From: Quillaja saponaria
Lineage: Eukaryota; Streptophyta; Magnoliopsida; Fabales; Quillajaceae
Length of the DNA stretch: 64,000 bases
Direction: 5' to 3'
NCBI GenBank assembly: GCA_029379385.1
Contig: CM055607.1
Coordinates: 35,957,235-36,021,234 of the forward strand
Shown piece by piece: positions 1-13,345 of this stretch. Position 1 is the first letter of the stretch; each line of letters begins with the position of its first letter. The notes under the pieces are model-generated. The model saw only the letters and a program-made list of their open reading frames with translations, was not told the origin of the DNA and did no database searches. The position numbers were made by a program, and so were the translations under genes.

Positions 1-35
1 TTAAAAAAAAATTATTTATATCATTCTAAAAAGTA

Positions 36-346
36 GGCACTCGTTAAAAAAATTATTTTATAATTAAAAAATTTGTAATATTTACTATGATAGCTTATCA
101 TAATTTTAATATTATCTAATACATAAATTATTATTTAAAAAATAATAATTTTTAATAATTATATTTATTATAACGTAAAAATTTTAGGACACTTGTTAAT
201 AAAAAAAATTGTAATATTTATTACAATAACTTATCATTACATCAATTTTATTTAATACGTTAATTATTATATATAAAAATTTTAAATTTTAATAATCATA
301 TTTATTACAACTTAATATTTATTATTACATATTAATAACAAGTGCC
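36..346. mobile_element. MITE-like AT-rich element with short terminal inverted repeats
   Basis: The element opens with AGGCACTCGTTA and closes with the inverse of AGGCACTTGTTA, so the 12-bp ends match at 11 positions. The interior is very AT-rich and contains two diverged direct copies of about 160 bp; the second begins near position 190 with ACACTTGTTAATAA. Similar GACACT(T/C) ends recur near 56.1-56.3 kb. I see no coding capacity and no clear target-site duplication, so the superfamily is not assigned. Confidence 0.45.
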
Positions 347-1661
347 TTCTCCAATAAAAAATAAATGAACCATCTCAATCGTTGTGGTTCTTAATAAAAT
401 ATTCAATTACACAAAATGTGTCAGAGACCCAGTTCTCAGTTCCTCATTTATTACAATTTTTAATTCCATTGGTGGATGGGAAAACCTTTTCTTTATGTAA
501 TAACTGAGCAATAATATATGCAATAATGAGCAATTGCAAGATGACTTCAAGACTTCAAGTAATTTTCAAGTTTCAAGCATTCAAATGGAATCTGAAAGTA
601 CTATTTTATTGCTAAGTTTAATAATGATTTAGTTTTTAAAAAGTTAATATTATTTAGTTAATTTTTTTTAGCACTATTCTTTTACTATTTTTTAAAATAC
701 TCTAGGTGATGCTTTTAAAACTAATTATAATTTTTTTAAAATAAAAAATCACCTTAATAATTTTTAAAAATTACAAAATATAATTTTAATTAATTTATAA
801 ACTATTTAATTTAACTCCCTAAATATATTTTAAATTAATTATAATTATTTTTATCTTTGTATACATTCTCAATAACTAATAATTTATTTTACCAAATACC
901 TTATTTATTATTTTAATTACCCACAACAACTTTTTAACATTACCAAACTCAACTTAAATATAATCATATTTTGGAATTGTTAACAGAAAGCACAACCGAA
1001 TTGTCAATAATATTGACTGACTAATTTGACCCAAATGTTTTAGTATTATTTGTGCGAAACAAAATTGGCGAGGAAAAAAAAGAGAGAAAAAGAATACCTT
1101 CAGATAGATTCTATTGCTAGCTATATAATCCACAATTCGTATCTACAAAGTTTCCCATACCAAGTCCCTAAAACAAGTCCCAACAACTCCAGGAAAACTT
1201 GCATTGCTGCTGCCCTGTAAATCTGTTTTGAGTCAAAACCTTCCTCTTACCACATGCAGTGCCACCCCTCACAATGTCCACCAAAGTTTGCAAGCAAGTA
1301 GGTAAGTTAAAAAATTATACTAACACCCCCGACTTGAAAAGCAGAAGAAACACTAGACATGCTGGGAGTATGCCACTAGATATGAGATCATTGGGTTTTC
1401 TGAATATACAAGACCCTGACGGATACCACCAATCAATACAAGCCCTATCAGAAGAATCAATACTCACCAGTGTTTTACAAAAGCACAAGAAAACCTGCAA
1501 ATATTAATAACAAAGCATAAGGACATTACTCAACAATAACAACGTGATGCACATCAGATCCACAAATTAATGAAGCTTTGATATCTCCATGTTTTATAAT
1601 ATATGCCATATCAACCAATTTTATTTGTTTCCACCAAAAAAATTTGCAGTTAGTGCACTAA

Positions 1662-2304
1662 GTGTGTGTTTGGAATCATACTAATTGTAAAATTCAATTA
1701 ATCTTAAATGAACTTTAATTAAAATCTTGTATTTAGTAACTATCTCTCAAGAGAATTCAATTCATTATAAATCATGTTTTTATAACATTTTTTCATTTTG
1801 AATTCTTATCAAAATTGATATGAGTTACTAAAAATTCAATTCAATTCAATTAGATTAAAAATACATATATACCCTTTATTTTTATTTTTATTTTTTCTCA
1901 TATCCACATCTCAAAAACCACAATCCCTCATTTTTCTTTTTTCCTACCCCATTTCTCATCTCATCTCATCTCTTCCTTTTTTTCTTTCTACTCCCCTTCC
2001 CCTAATTTCTCTTCTCTCCTTATAATGTATTAAACCTATATCAACAATTTAAGTTGCTTTTGTAAGAATTTTTTTTATTTTTTTACTAATGCAAAAGTAA
2101 TTTTGTAAAAGTATTAAAATGAAATAAATTTTATTAGTTATAATAATATTCCAAATACTATAATTTAATTAATTCATTTGAATTCTATCACTTAAATGAT
2201 TTATTCTAAACATTGAAAAATAATTTAAATTGAATTGAAATGAATTAAATTGAATTGAACTGAATTGAACTGAACTCTCAAATAGGTTTATTCCAAACTC
2301 ACCC
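1662..2304. mobile_element. Tourist/Harbinger-like MITE
   Basis: A non-coding element of about 643 bp lies between two TAA trinucleotides (1659-1661 and 2305-2307), the target-site duplication typical of PIF/Harbinger MITEs. The left end GTGTGTGTTTGGAAT and the inverted right end GGGTGAGTTTGGAAT match at 12 of 15 positions. Inside both ends are runs of AATTCAATT/AATTGAATT that extend the inverted symmetry. No transposase is encoded. The family assignment rests only on the termini and the TSD. Confidence 0.65.
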
Positions 2305-2307
2305 TAA

Positions 2308-3298
2308 AAGATTTACATTGAATGAAATTGCAGTCAAAAACATTTTATAGGCCGTGATCTAAAATGTTTTACACTGACAATTAAGAAGTGTGCACCATAT
2401 GACATATTAATTATGTCTTACTTACCATTACCAACCTAAGTTTCACACTTTCACAAAATAAAATAAAATAAGATCTAATATCTTTTTTAGTTTGAAAAGA
2501 AGGATTCATATGCAAATCTTATTTCTATAAACAAAAATCCCCCCTCCCCAAGCTCTGTTTCCTAGCCGGAATGCATCTGATGGAGTTGTTGATTTGAAGA
2601 ATACTAATGAGTTGAGAGGTGATCTTCCAATGTCATGGAGGTTTTCTTGAAGCTTTTGATGGCATAAAATACCAGTAGTAATACATCTAATCAAAACATT
2701 TTTTTTAATCGCATCAGTCTTAAAATCTAAAAAATGAGCAAGTCACTGGAAAAATTGGGAAATGAAGATCAACGCCCCAAAAGGGCTCATCAGAATCATC
2801 CCACCAGTGGTTGAGGACCTAATGGTAGGGGGCAGTACATGTGAAGCGAAAGGAGTGCTTTTCTTTTTATCTACAACCTGAAATTAGTGGAGGGAGGAAG
2901 ACGAGAAATCCAGAACTAATGAATACCTTTGACAAAAAGAAGGGGAATCTAATTGGTGGAAACAGAACTAGAATTTACCTTCTTTTTTTCTTTTTTCCAA
3001 TAAAATCTGATTTTTGATCCACCTTTTCTGGAGACAAAGTAAATTTAATCTTCTAGTAGATATTAGCCCTTTGTAACTGGTTACCCATTGCACTAGCTAC
3101 TGGGTTATTGCTAATTAACTTTCATTGTAAAACTCTTTAGAGTAATGGTGGATTAGATGTTAACTCATAAATTTATTTTTCTTTTTTTTTTTATAAGCAA
3201 AGAAATTTTTTATAACTCTTTAACCACCATATCAAATTAAAATGAGAAAATAAACTTAAATAAGTACACACCTCAACGATGCCATATACATTATGCAG
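2308..3298. other. Spacer and 3' flank of the WDR48-like gene
   Basis: No supported gene is visible. The part next to the stop codon at 3299 should hold the 3' UTR of the minus-strand WDR48-like gene. The short open frames at 1259-1507 (plus) and 2506-2694 (minus) match no family I recognise and have no splice or codon support. Confidence 0.4.
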
Positions 3299-6200
3299 TC
3301 ACCTGCCTTGGACCACTCTGTAATTGAGAACAAGGTCGTCAGATTTCTTCCATATGTAAGCCCGCACTGTGGCTAAGCTCATGTCAGGAGGCAAGACCTG
3401 GAAAGAACCAAAATAGTTTGCTAAATACAAATGTCATGTATGTAAACATTACTACGATACTTTTCCTAAATGACTACATTTGACAAAGGTCATGTATAAC
3501 AAGAAGATGAAAAGCAACAGGCTCAGGTAATCTCCGCATCCAGTTACTAGTGACCACCACTTAACAAAGTCTACACGGAGGAGAAAATATGCACTTGCCT
3601 GATTGTTGCATAATATCTCTATAGAAGGCCTAAGCTTTTGCCAGGGCTTCAATCCAGACCGGAAAGATCCATCTCCACCGGCTGGATGTTGTAACTGCCC
3701 TCCAGCAAGTCCAGGTGCAAATGTGCCATCGGAATTCAAGTTATCCAATGGTTTGTCAAGGACCATCTTTTCTACTACATAATTAATAACCTACACCAAG
3801 AAAATAGTAGAATTGGTACCTTGACAAAATCATTTAGATACCAAGCAAATTATGTACATTTGTACAAGTTACAACATATGTCAGCTTATGTACATATTTA
3901 CAGATGTAAATGGAGAAGCTATGGCTACCCTAGAACAAAAGTATTCCTGTCAAGCATCTGTATGGGGCCCCTTAGAACCCCAGCAGGATCAAATACAGCC
4001 ACAAGTTCATCTGGATAGGATAATCACAAACATATCTTACCTATAACATGCGTAGAGAACAAAACATATCACATGCACCCCAAGGATACTATCAACATCG
4101 TTAGACTATCCAAGTTTTTCAAACTGCTTTTTTGACAAGGATCACTTGAGGGTCCAAAAGTAAGTATTAGTAAAATCATATCACCCTACAATTGTCTAAT
4201 TCAATTTTTAAAAATACAACTATATTTAATTGTAAAAATAAATAAATTGTAATACAAACCAACGTGTATTTTATGGGAAATATAGTAACCGAAGGATCCC
4301 AGGTGGAAAAAGAAAGTGAAACTAAAGGACAGCGAGAAGTTCTTGGCAAACAGTAAGAAAACTAAAGATTGCATTACTGCATCCAGAGGGTCCTGTTTAC
4401 TCATGGGTGCCTCAAATACTAGAGTTAGTACAAAATAGAGCAAAACCTTGAAATCAACCAGCATTCATCACTACACCTCAGCAATCACCTCCACTCATTC
4501 AGAAAACCATCTGTCCCCCTCAATGAAAACAGAGCACCTTCAAGCTGATGTGAACAGGAGAGACAAAAAAAGAGGGGTAGGAAGAGAGAGATAGAGATTT
4601 TACAGCCCTGACCAGTCATCATAGTGATTCGGGTTACAAATCTAAAGATCAAACCTAAAAATCCAGACCACAAGGTATTTTGGTGCAATTTGAAATTGTG
4701 TGGCTAGGCTTACACAGTACAGTGAGATCATGCCATCACTACTTCTTTCATGTAGAGCATAAAGTTACTTCCTCCTACAAAGCATGAATTCCAAGTCATG
4801 CAATAATGATCATGAAATACCAAAACTTACTTTGTGAATTCTCAATATACGTGGTGCACTTAGTTTCCCTTGTGTGAGGATCTGAACAGTTGAACCTTCG
4901 CATGGATGTAAATAGAAGCTGCACCTGTGGAGTTCACAGAAAGAATAAATAAATAAAATAAAATATATACAACCCTTCAGCATATAGTTGTTATCATAAG
5001 CGTAAAAATCCATATACAATGTTCGATTCAAATTGTTTAAAATACTGATAGTGAAGAAACATTACACACTTTTGGCATGAAACAGCTACCATAAGGGTGA
5101 AACTCTATATGATGTTGTTCTTTTTCTAAGTCCAGTAGAAGATATTAAACCATCCATTTTAAAAATAAAGAATTTATTCAGGCCAATTCAAAATAAATAA
5201 TTGAACAGCCAAAACAACTGAAAGAAACTGTAAAGGACCAGGAGACAGAAGCCATGCATGAAGAGGAGGTATGACTTTATATAGTTTTAAGCTTGCAGCA
5301 GTTGATTGATGTTATAAAAGCAATGTTAACCTCCAGCATAACTTGCTAAAGTTGAATTTTCATGCAGAAAATGAAGTTAACAGCAACTATTAACCATCAG
5401 AACATGCCTAAAAAGATTGAGCCAAAAATATTTTATATAGACTTTCTTTATAAGTATTTATTTAGACTCAACACAGATAAGAAGGCACATGTGATTCAGC
5501 AAGGAGAAATTCAATGGCATGTCAGTATGGCTTCTTACTTGGTGTTTTCTCGAGGAGGTAGGCGGTTATTCAATACACAATCCAGACACCACAAAGGAAA
5601 GTCCTTATCGTCCTCAGTTCCATCAAAATCAGTAATCTTTTTTCTCCATGGACCTCCATGAGCCCCCTCGGTGATAATTGAAGGAGGGGAAACGACTGAA
5701 AACTCAAATGGAGGATAGACCATGGCATCATTCTCGATTCCACCATCAACCTCAACCCTTGAATGGGTAAGACTTCTATTGGCAACATCCTTTCCAGATA
5801 ATAAATCACCATTCGCTGATGCTTGGGATCCAACTCTCTGTCTCCTTTTGATCAGCCAATGAGCCAAGAGCCCTTTAAGGGTTTCTAGAGCTAAATTAAC
5901 CTACAGAGAATGGGAAAGCTCATACTTGTCTCTTCATAAATTGAAAGAAATGAAAAGGCATGTGATCTGGTTATTACTAACAGATGGTTTTGATAGCTAT
6001 GACAATTCTTTTAAGTTTCCCATACTTCAATTATATTCAGAAAAAAGGAAGCTAGTACCGTATAGCATTGCACAAAAGATGCACAAGTTACTCTTCCAAA
6101 TTTTCAACCGCTGCCATACTTGTTCAAAATAATAAAAAATAGTAATAATAGAAAAACAGGATAAAGAATTCAACTAATATGGCTAGATGACTCATCACTA

Positions 6201-9200
6201 AGTGAAAGCCAAAAATTATACTTCAACTGCTGCCCGCAACTCATTCACGAGTCCACAGTAGCTTTTCCTGATAATGAATAATACATACATCAAGATAAAA
6301 GTTCAAAACATCTCTCGGTTTCAAGTCAACTGTCAAGAGATTTCCAATATTTCACCCAAACTCAATACAAAATCAGGAGCAAGTGGAGAGTGTTAGGAGC
6401 CTAGAGACTTAAGACTTGAGAAAATGTAAGTGAGATATAGATGCTTTAGAGAATTAAAAAGAAAAAAGGATATAGCAAAATACTCAGACATAGCTATTGA
6501 AACACAACAGAAAACAGAAACTTATTCCAGCAAACATCATACATAGATAAACATCATAGCTCATATTTTCATCTACAAATGAGTTATTGATTCTTATCCT
6601 CATATTTATACAAACGTTCAACCCATAATCCTAGCATTTATGTAACAATTACTGCATACATGAAGATCATGTAACCGCCAAACCACCTATTGGATCTAAA
6701 AAAAGAAAAGAAGAAGAATGCAACAAAAAAAAGGAAATAATCGTAAGAATTGAATACAGGAAAAGAAGAGAGAACAGCTTAGGATTGTAAAAGCATTTAC
6801 CTTGTCATCCTCTGGCTTGCCTACAATGTTAAGGTCTGCTGAGTACATCTCTGCCGAGAAGCATTGTGGGGTGTCCAAATGGACAGACAAACTCCCAAGC
6901 CTGCTATCCACAGTGAACCATGCAGGAATACTGACCTGAAGCATATGGAAATAAAATAAAACACAGGCAGAGTTTATAAATTACTATAAATTATTAACAC
7001 CACCGAATCAAGTAGTACAATTAACAAATATATGGTGATCATACCATCTCAAATAGCTCCTCCTTTTTCTCCTCGAATGAAACCTAAATAATTGATATTG
7101 AAACGATGACTTGTTATGAACTTCCAAATAAATATTATTATTAACTGTAGTTGAAATATGCAAATAACTATCAGGACAAAAAACTAAGCTCCTCTCCAAG
7201 CAAGATTGTCATACAAATCTATCAGTGTACTCAGATATCAGTCAAAAGTAAATAATTCCAACCTTTCCATAATCCTCAATTACGACACCACTGGTGATCT
7301 CCCACAGCTTCACTGAACCACCGATATCCTACAAAGAGAAAGTCATATCATTCGCAGGATCACATAGAGAAACATTACTATGTTGGCAACAACATAGATA
7401 TTTTGTCGAAAGGCTAACATAAGAATAAAAAGTCATGGTTACCTTCGTCAAGACATGCCTTCTGTTATTTAAAACCTCATGCTGCACAATTGAAGGAGTG
7501 CCAGGAATAGTATATGTTGGTTCTTTATAAACTGGAACCTATCGATATTTGGCAATGTCAGTACCTTGGTACACAAAGAAACCGATGAAATATTTATAAG
7601 ATCAATACCTACTGATGACAAATCACCAAATGGAAGCCCTAAACATGAATTGTATTATTACATGCTTCTTTATGAAAAGTATATCATGCATCTAGTATTC
7701 TAAGCTCCCTAAATAATATACGCTCCAGTAAAAGGAGTGATCCAGCCAAAAAAGAGTTTCACTTACAGGAGCAGATCCTTCTAATGACACCCTTGCTCGT
7801 GAAAAGGACAAGTTTCCTGCTAAAAATGAATTGCCTGTTTGAAAAACTTTTTGAGGCTCATATCCCTCAGCAGGCCATCTACGAATTGAAGAGTCTGTTG
7901 ATGCAACCCATATACTATTATCATGCAAAGCCAGCTGCAGAATGGGGTGTTCCCCTGTACAAAGCAGAAGACTCTCTCTCGTCTCCAAGTCCGTTAAGTA
8001 TAACTAAGAGCACAAAAAGAATATGGTATCAAAAGATGAGTACCAAATGCTAGACTGAACATTGATATCAATAAAAACAAGACAATTAATAAAGTAGTCA
8101 GTTATAAAGGAAAACTTCACTCACAGAGAGATCTCTGCCACCACTGTAAACATGAGTAAATGATGGGGTGCTGGCAAGTGCCCAAACAGAATCTGTATGC
8201 ACTGCATAGGAATGCACACATCTCTGCTGACCAATATCCCAAAATCTATAAAGAGAGGTGGACACTTTAGCCCACGATATAAAACCAAAGAATAATGCTC
8301 ATTATATTACCAACACACAAACAAGACATCCACCTACCTGATCATAGAATCCGAAGATCCTGATATGCAATATCTGGAATAGCAAAAATGTGAGAATAAC
8401 TAAGTAGATTATCAAATGAATACTAGGAAACAGGAATAATACAATGTAACAAGCTCATTCTATGAACTCTTATGTATAAGGGTACACTCTTTTAATCACA
8501 AATAAACTATATGTAGCGTACCATTGATATAGTAACACACATACAAATACATATAATGGATATATGTGTGTGTATATAATAGGAGGATACATACATGGCA
8601 TGTCAAAGAATGGACCATGCAAAATGAATACATGGAAGACCAACAAGAATCAGACTCTAATGTTAGTAAATATCAAGTAATGAGGACTGGAAGATTTTTA
8701 TGAATGAGAGAAGAAGAATTTGGGACTGAAAGGGGAAATTTTGGGACTGAAAAATTTTCCTCTAAAAGATTACAGGTATCAGGTAAATCCAAGACCAAAA
8801 TTGCTGGAGCTCAATGAACTGAATAAAAAGAAATAAAAGTTGAAGTGTATACACGACAACATATAGAACTACCAGCTCAAAAGGTCTTCAATATTCAAAA
8901 AACAGAAACAAAAGAAAAAGAAAAACACTGAAAATATAATCATTAATAAACTTCAAATATTAGGTGTTTGTTTATAAAATTGCGATCTCAAATAGAACCT
9001 AACCAACCTGCCACTAGAGTCCAGAAGCAAAGCCCTAATGTTATCTGTATGCCCTCTTAGTTTCATTGTCTTTGAACCAGATCTTGGATCCCAAACACGC
9101 ACAACCTGGGGAGGGGCAGCAACATCATATTCTTCACATCATAAGGTGATTAACTCACTACATTCAAGCTAGTGTAAGAACAAATAAACTCTGTCAAAAT

Positions 9201-11208
9201 TTTAAAGGCAATACCAAGCATCACCAAGTTGGATTGTACCTTTTCAGTTCCACCAGACACAAGAAGTGTTCCACTTTCATTCATTGCCAATGCATAAACT
9301 GACTCCTTGTGGCCTTTGGCAGCAATTGGTGCATATCCTTGAGACTGAATGGTTTGAACAGAAATGCTGTTGCTTGAACTGATAGTACTTAAACTTGTAA
9401 GTGGTAATGAATGGCTGGAACCATTGATACCATTTGAATATTCCTCATCCACAGCGTCACCAGACTTTGAGACTGGAACAAGTGCAGCTTCAAGATCCCA
9501 TATGAAAACCTCTCCACCAAGGCCACCAGAGGCAACAATATTGCTCTAAAATGCATGACACTATAAAAGGATAAGAAAAAAGCTACCGCAGAACACAAAA
9601 TGTGCCTCGAAACATGACTTACCTATCAGAATCAATATGAAACAAAAGTAGCAGAAAATAACTGACAGGAAATTTATTGGCAGATACATTACATTTTGTC
9701 CTGCTGCAGCAAGACAAGTGACATAATCGGAGTGCCGATGGAGAGTTCTCGTACAAGTTCCATCAGAAAAGGCATTCCACGTCTGGCATGTCCAGACAAC
9801 ATTCCAAAAAAGTTAATATTTAAATTAGGAAATGTACTACGTTAGATGAAAATGCATCAACAGAAACAATAACAAAAAAAATAAAAAATTCTCAAACCTT
9901 AAGTGTGCTATCAGAAGAACAGGAAACAAGAGTGTCATCACCTGCAAGGACAGCATCGTTAACCTGCACACAAAAAAAGCATTTTCTATACGTTTAATGG
10001 TAACTTATGCAAGCTATACAATTTGGAATGCTATTGTATGAATCTTCATAAACCTGTAAACGTTTGAGTGATCATATAATTGTATACGAACTACACTATG
10101 AAGAAAACATCATTATTTTAATGTCATATTCTGTATCATTCCTTTCACTTGACCACTCAGGTTGGACATTCAATTACAAGGATTCATTCCAGTTAACAAA
10201 AGGACAACATTGTTACTCATGATACCTATTCTAGTAAAGAAACAGACTAATCCAATTAAAGATTAAATCATTAAGCACTATAAAGTAACTTCTATGATTA
10301 ATAAGTACATCGTATATAACCAGTAAAATGGACATGGGAGAAAATAAAAGAATACCCAATCCACATGAGACTCAAAGGTAGCAGAGCATGTAGCACCATC
10401 TTCAGCCAGTGCCCATCGTTTTAGCCTGCCATCACGGCTACCAGTGAAGAGGTAGTCAGACCCGTTAGATACTGAAGACTTTAGCACAGCTAAACAATTT
10501 ATTCCTGCACAATGCTGCAAAAAGGGGACGAAAAATCAAAACCTAGGATCTCTAAAAGAAACTTACAGAAAGATATAAATTTCAGATTTGTTATTGTAAG
10601 CATAAAGAATAAAAAATACTGATACCAGTTCCCAGTAAAACTGTATGAGGCAAACCAGGCTTGACATATGGGTTAGTACTAATGCACATCTGATATATAA
10701 AGATCATGGTAGTTATTATTAACCAAGGGAAGGGATACTTCATCTCTCGGAAAAATAAAGATAATAATTTAATGAAACATGTCCTAGATGTTAGAGTAAG
10801 TGCCTAAGCTCTAGCTTTCCATTTTCATTCTAGGTATAGAATTTATTACAATTAAATGATGCAATCTCTGCATGTTCACACAATTTCATGAAAGATACCA
10901 ACCGGTATAAGAAACCCCGGGTAATGTGATAAAACATTTCAAGAAAGTAGAAACCGATAGCTGTAGAGGCATCAATTTGTAAAGAACAGATTAACCCATT
11001 CAGAACAGTTTACTGCGTGCAGGGGGAGGGGTGATGAGAATTACAGTAGAAACAATTACTTAAATGCTTTTATAGAAGAGTCAAAACAATCAAATAACAG
11101 ACTCACCTTTGTGTCATCAGAATCATTCAAAACGTATGTTAGTCTCTTCTCCTTCCTAGGGCGAGATGAGTTGTTTGTGTTCCCTGAACTACCCACACGG
11201 TGCATCAT
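3299..11208 (-). CDS. WDR48: WD40-repeat protein of the WDR48/UAF1 family
   Basis: Seventeen coding exons, in transcript order: 11208-11107, 10514-10356, 9963-9898, 9782-9693, 9545-9240, 9105-9008, 8373-8338, 8245-8125, 8003-7767, 7538-7443, 7328-7263, 7083-7045, 6935-6801, 5900-5539, 4924-4831, 3790-3599 and 3397-3299. They sum to 2298 bp (765 aa) with no frame break. Residues about 35-350 form WD repeats, seen as [27 protein letters not shown] and [11 protein letters not shown]. The C-terminal third (from about residue 500) matches the plant WDR48 tail (DUF3337), with [17 protein letters not shown] and PRILRIHKV. The animal homologue UAF1 binds and activates USP1/12/46-type deubiquitinases; Arabidopsis At3g05090 is the plant counterpart I recall. 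The start is the first ATG of the MMHRVGSSG exon. The last intron uses a GC donor. A partner-binding role here is inferred. Confidence 0.93.
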
Positions 11209-13345
11209 AAAGACTACAAGAGTTCATGAATAGAATACCGTAACTCCGTAAGTATATCAGGAAGTGAAAATAAAAAGATTAAAGGCACTACAATCAATCG
11301 AATAACATTTTGCAGCCCTTAACAAGTGCTGCAGAATAAATGGCAGTTCAAAAACTAGAAGATCTTGCATCTCATAAGGCACAAACAACAGAATTCCCAA
11401 AGCCACAGTTCCTTCAGTGCCAGACCCTACTAGAAATGGCCAAGACACACACCACCTTTTTCCATAACCCGCGAGCACTCTCGCCTAAGTAGGACACTAG
11501 GGAACATTCTTATCCATATGTTGACTAAAAGTTTATGCAAGTCTGTGAATCTAATGCTAGTTTTCCAAAAAATTAAATCATAAAGAGTTTTAGATTTTCA
11601 GCAAACTAGAAGAAATTCAACTGTTTTTACTCAATTAAGAAATATATTACGGACTATTTCCTCGAAGGACAAACGTCACTTACTACCAATACTTTTTGGG
11701 CTTTGGCAACAACATTGTAACCTGTTGCTCAGATGCAGACCCACCATAACCCTAAATGACCCTTCCCAACAAACTTCAGCACAGAATTGGGCTTCCACAT
11801 GCCAGGATACCATATAACATATTAACACTGCTAACATGTTTTGATGATTTATAAATCATTTCTTAATGGAAACTACAAGTTTGACAAATGCAATAACACT
11901 TACAGCTTGCTTTTTTAGATTGATTAACTATAAAATTTTAATCATTAGCTCTAAATACTATTGTTTTAGATTGACTTCGTTATTTGTACAAATATATAGA
12001 TCCTTTTTTACCTATCAATATATATATATATATATATATATAGCATTTTAATCATCTATAATATATTAGTAAAAGTAAAACATAAGGAAAAGGAGAAGGA
12101 GAAGGATGCAGTATATATAAGCATATATATTGTCATATACATACACTTCTGAAAGGTTGATCCTTCATCGCCGAAGTTTTCAGACCAGTGACGAAAAACA
12201 ACATTTATTAGGTTTTTCCATGTGTGATTAAATTTACCACCAAACCTAATCTCTCACCCTCCTATCAGATTCTTAAATGAAATATATTAATCAACAATGC
12301 TATCTCATTAAGAATAGAAATCAACATTGTTATCACTTATCATAAGAGGTGAACATGTCTTCTCACCACCTGAATACTATTTAATCTTTTCTTTTAATGT
12401 AAAGTTTCATTAATCCAAATTCCAAAACAAACTCTATTAAGTTTGTTAGAATATACAAATGAATAAATTCTCTCCCTTACTTGGAAGAGAAAATTTATCA
12501 CGGTGTCAGAGCATGAGGTCCTAAATTATAAATTAGCTTTATATTCTGCACTTCATTTAAAATCATAAAATAAAATTCATGTGTTAGGCTGACCCAATGA
12601 AAGGAAAGAATCGACCCCCCACGTGAATGGGGTTTTTAAAACATGCAATGCATACTTAAATTGCTCCCTCAATAGAAGCTTCGGCTTTTAGATGAGGAAG
12701 TAATTTATCAAAAGTTACTGAAACATGCCAGAAGCTGCTCACTCCAGCTTTCACATCTACTGGCTTTGTGTTGCATAAACAAGTAGCTGACCCGAATCCT
12801 CCTTGGTCAAGTCTAATGTTTCTTTCCTCCATGCATGATTTATATCACTGCATGTAGTCTAACCTTACCCAAAGAAATCCATAGTTCCAATTACCTGTCA
12901 ATAGTTTTACTTCTTTCACTTCCTCCACATCCATTCACATGCTATGCAGCTATTACCCCCATTAACATCCAAACAAGCTCAATTACCATCCAATAGATTA
13001 ACCAAACCGTATAAACAACAAAATTACATAATAAATCGATTATACCCACTGAAAGCTCCATTTGAACATAACAACGACAACCAAAAAAAAAAAAAAAAAC
13101 CACCCAAGTTTATTAACCCGGTCACGAATTTCGAATTTCAACAAGCAATGAGCTATAACAAACTATCATTACAAGATACAAAGTCCTTTTAAAAGCCAAG
13201 AACAGTCTCAAATATCAAAATCAACAAATAAAAATGGATAAATACGCTTCAGCTAAGACGATGAAACCCTAACCTTGATCAGTGATGAATTGGGAGCTCT
13301 TTCTGCTTGTTTCCTTCTACTGCCGAAATTTCAATTTTAGAGAGA
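11209..13345 (-). other. WDR48: 5' UTR and long leader intron of the WDR48-like gene
   Basis: The coding ATG at 11208 follows an acceptor (read on minus: CTTGTAG before TCTTTATG, about 11214). The matching donor appears to be CAAG/GTTAGGG near 13275, below a pyrimidine- and GAGA-rich leader around 13280-13345. This gives a leader intron of about 2.06 kb. It contains a (TA)n run near 12018-12042 and a poly-A stretch near 13083-13100. The ORF at 12944-13192 lies in this intron and looks like chance. The transcription start is not determined. Confidence 0.6.

Noticed and set aside
12015..12042. (TA)n tract as a hairpin or regulatory element
   Set aside because: Ordinary intronic microsatellite; similar tracts occur at 46341, 51508 and 61040.
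12944..13192. 82-codon ORF with a poly-lysine run
   Set aside because: The lysines come from a genomic poly-A stretch in the WDR48 leader intron.
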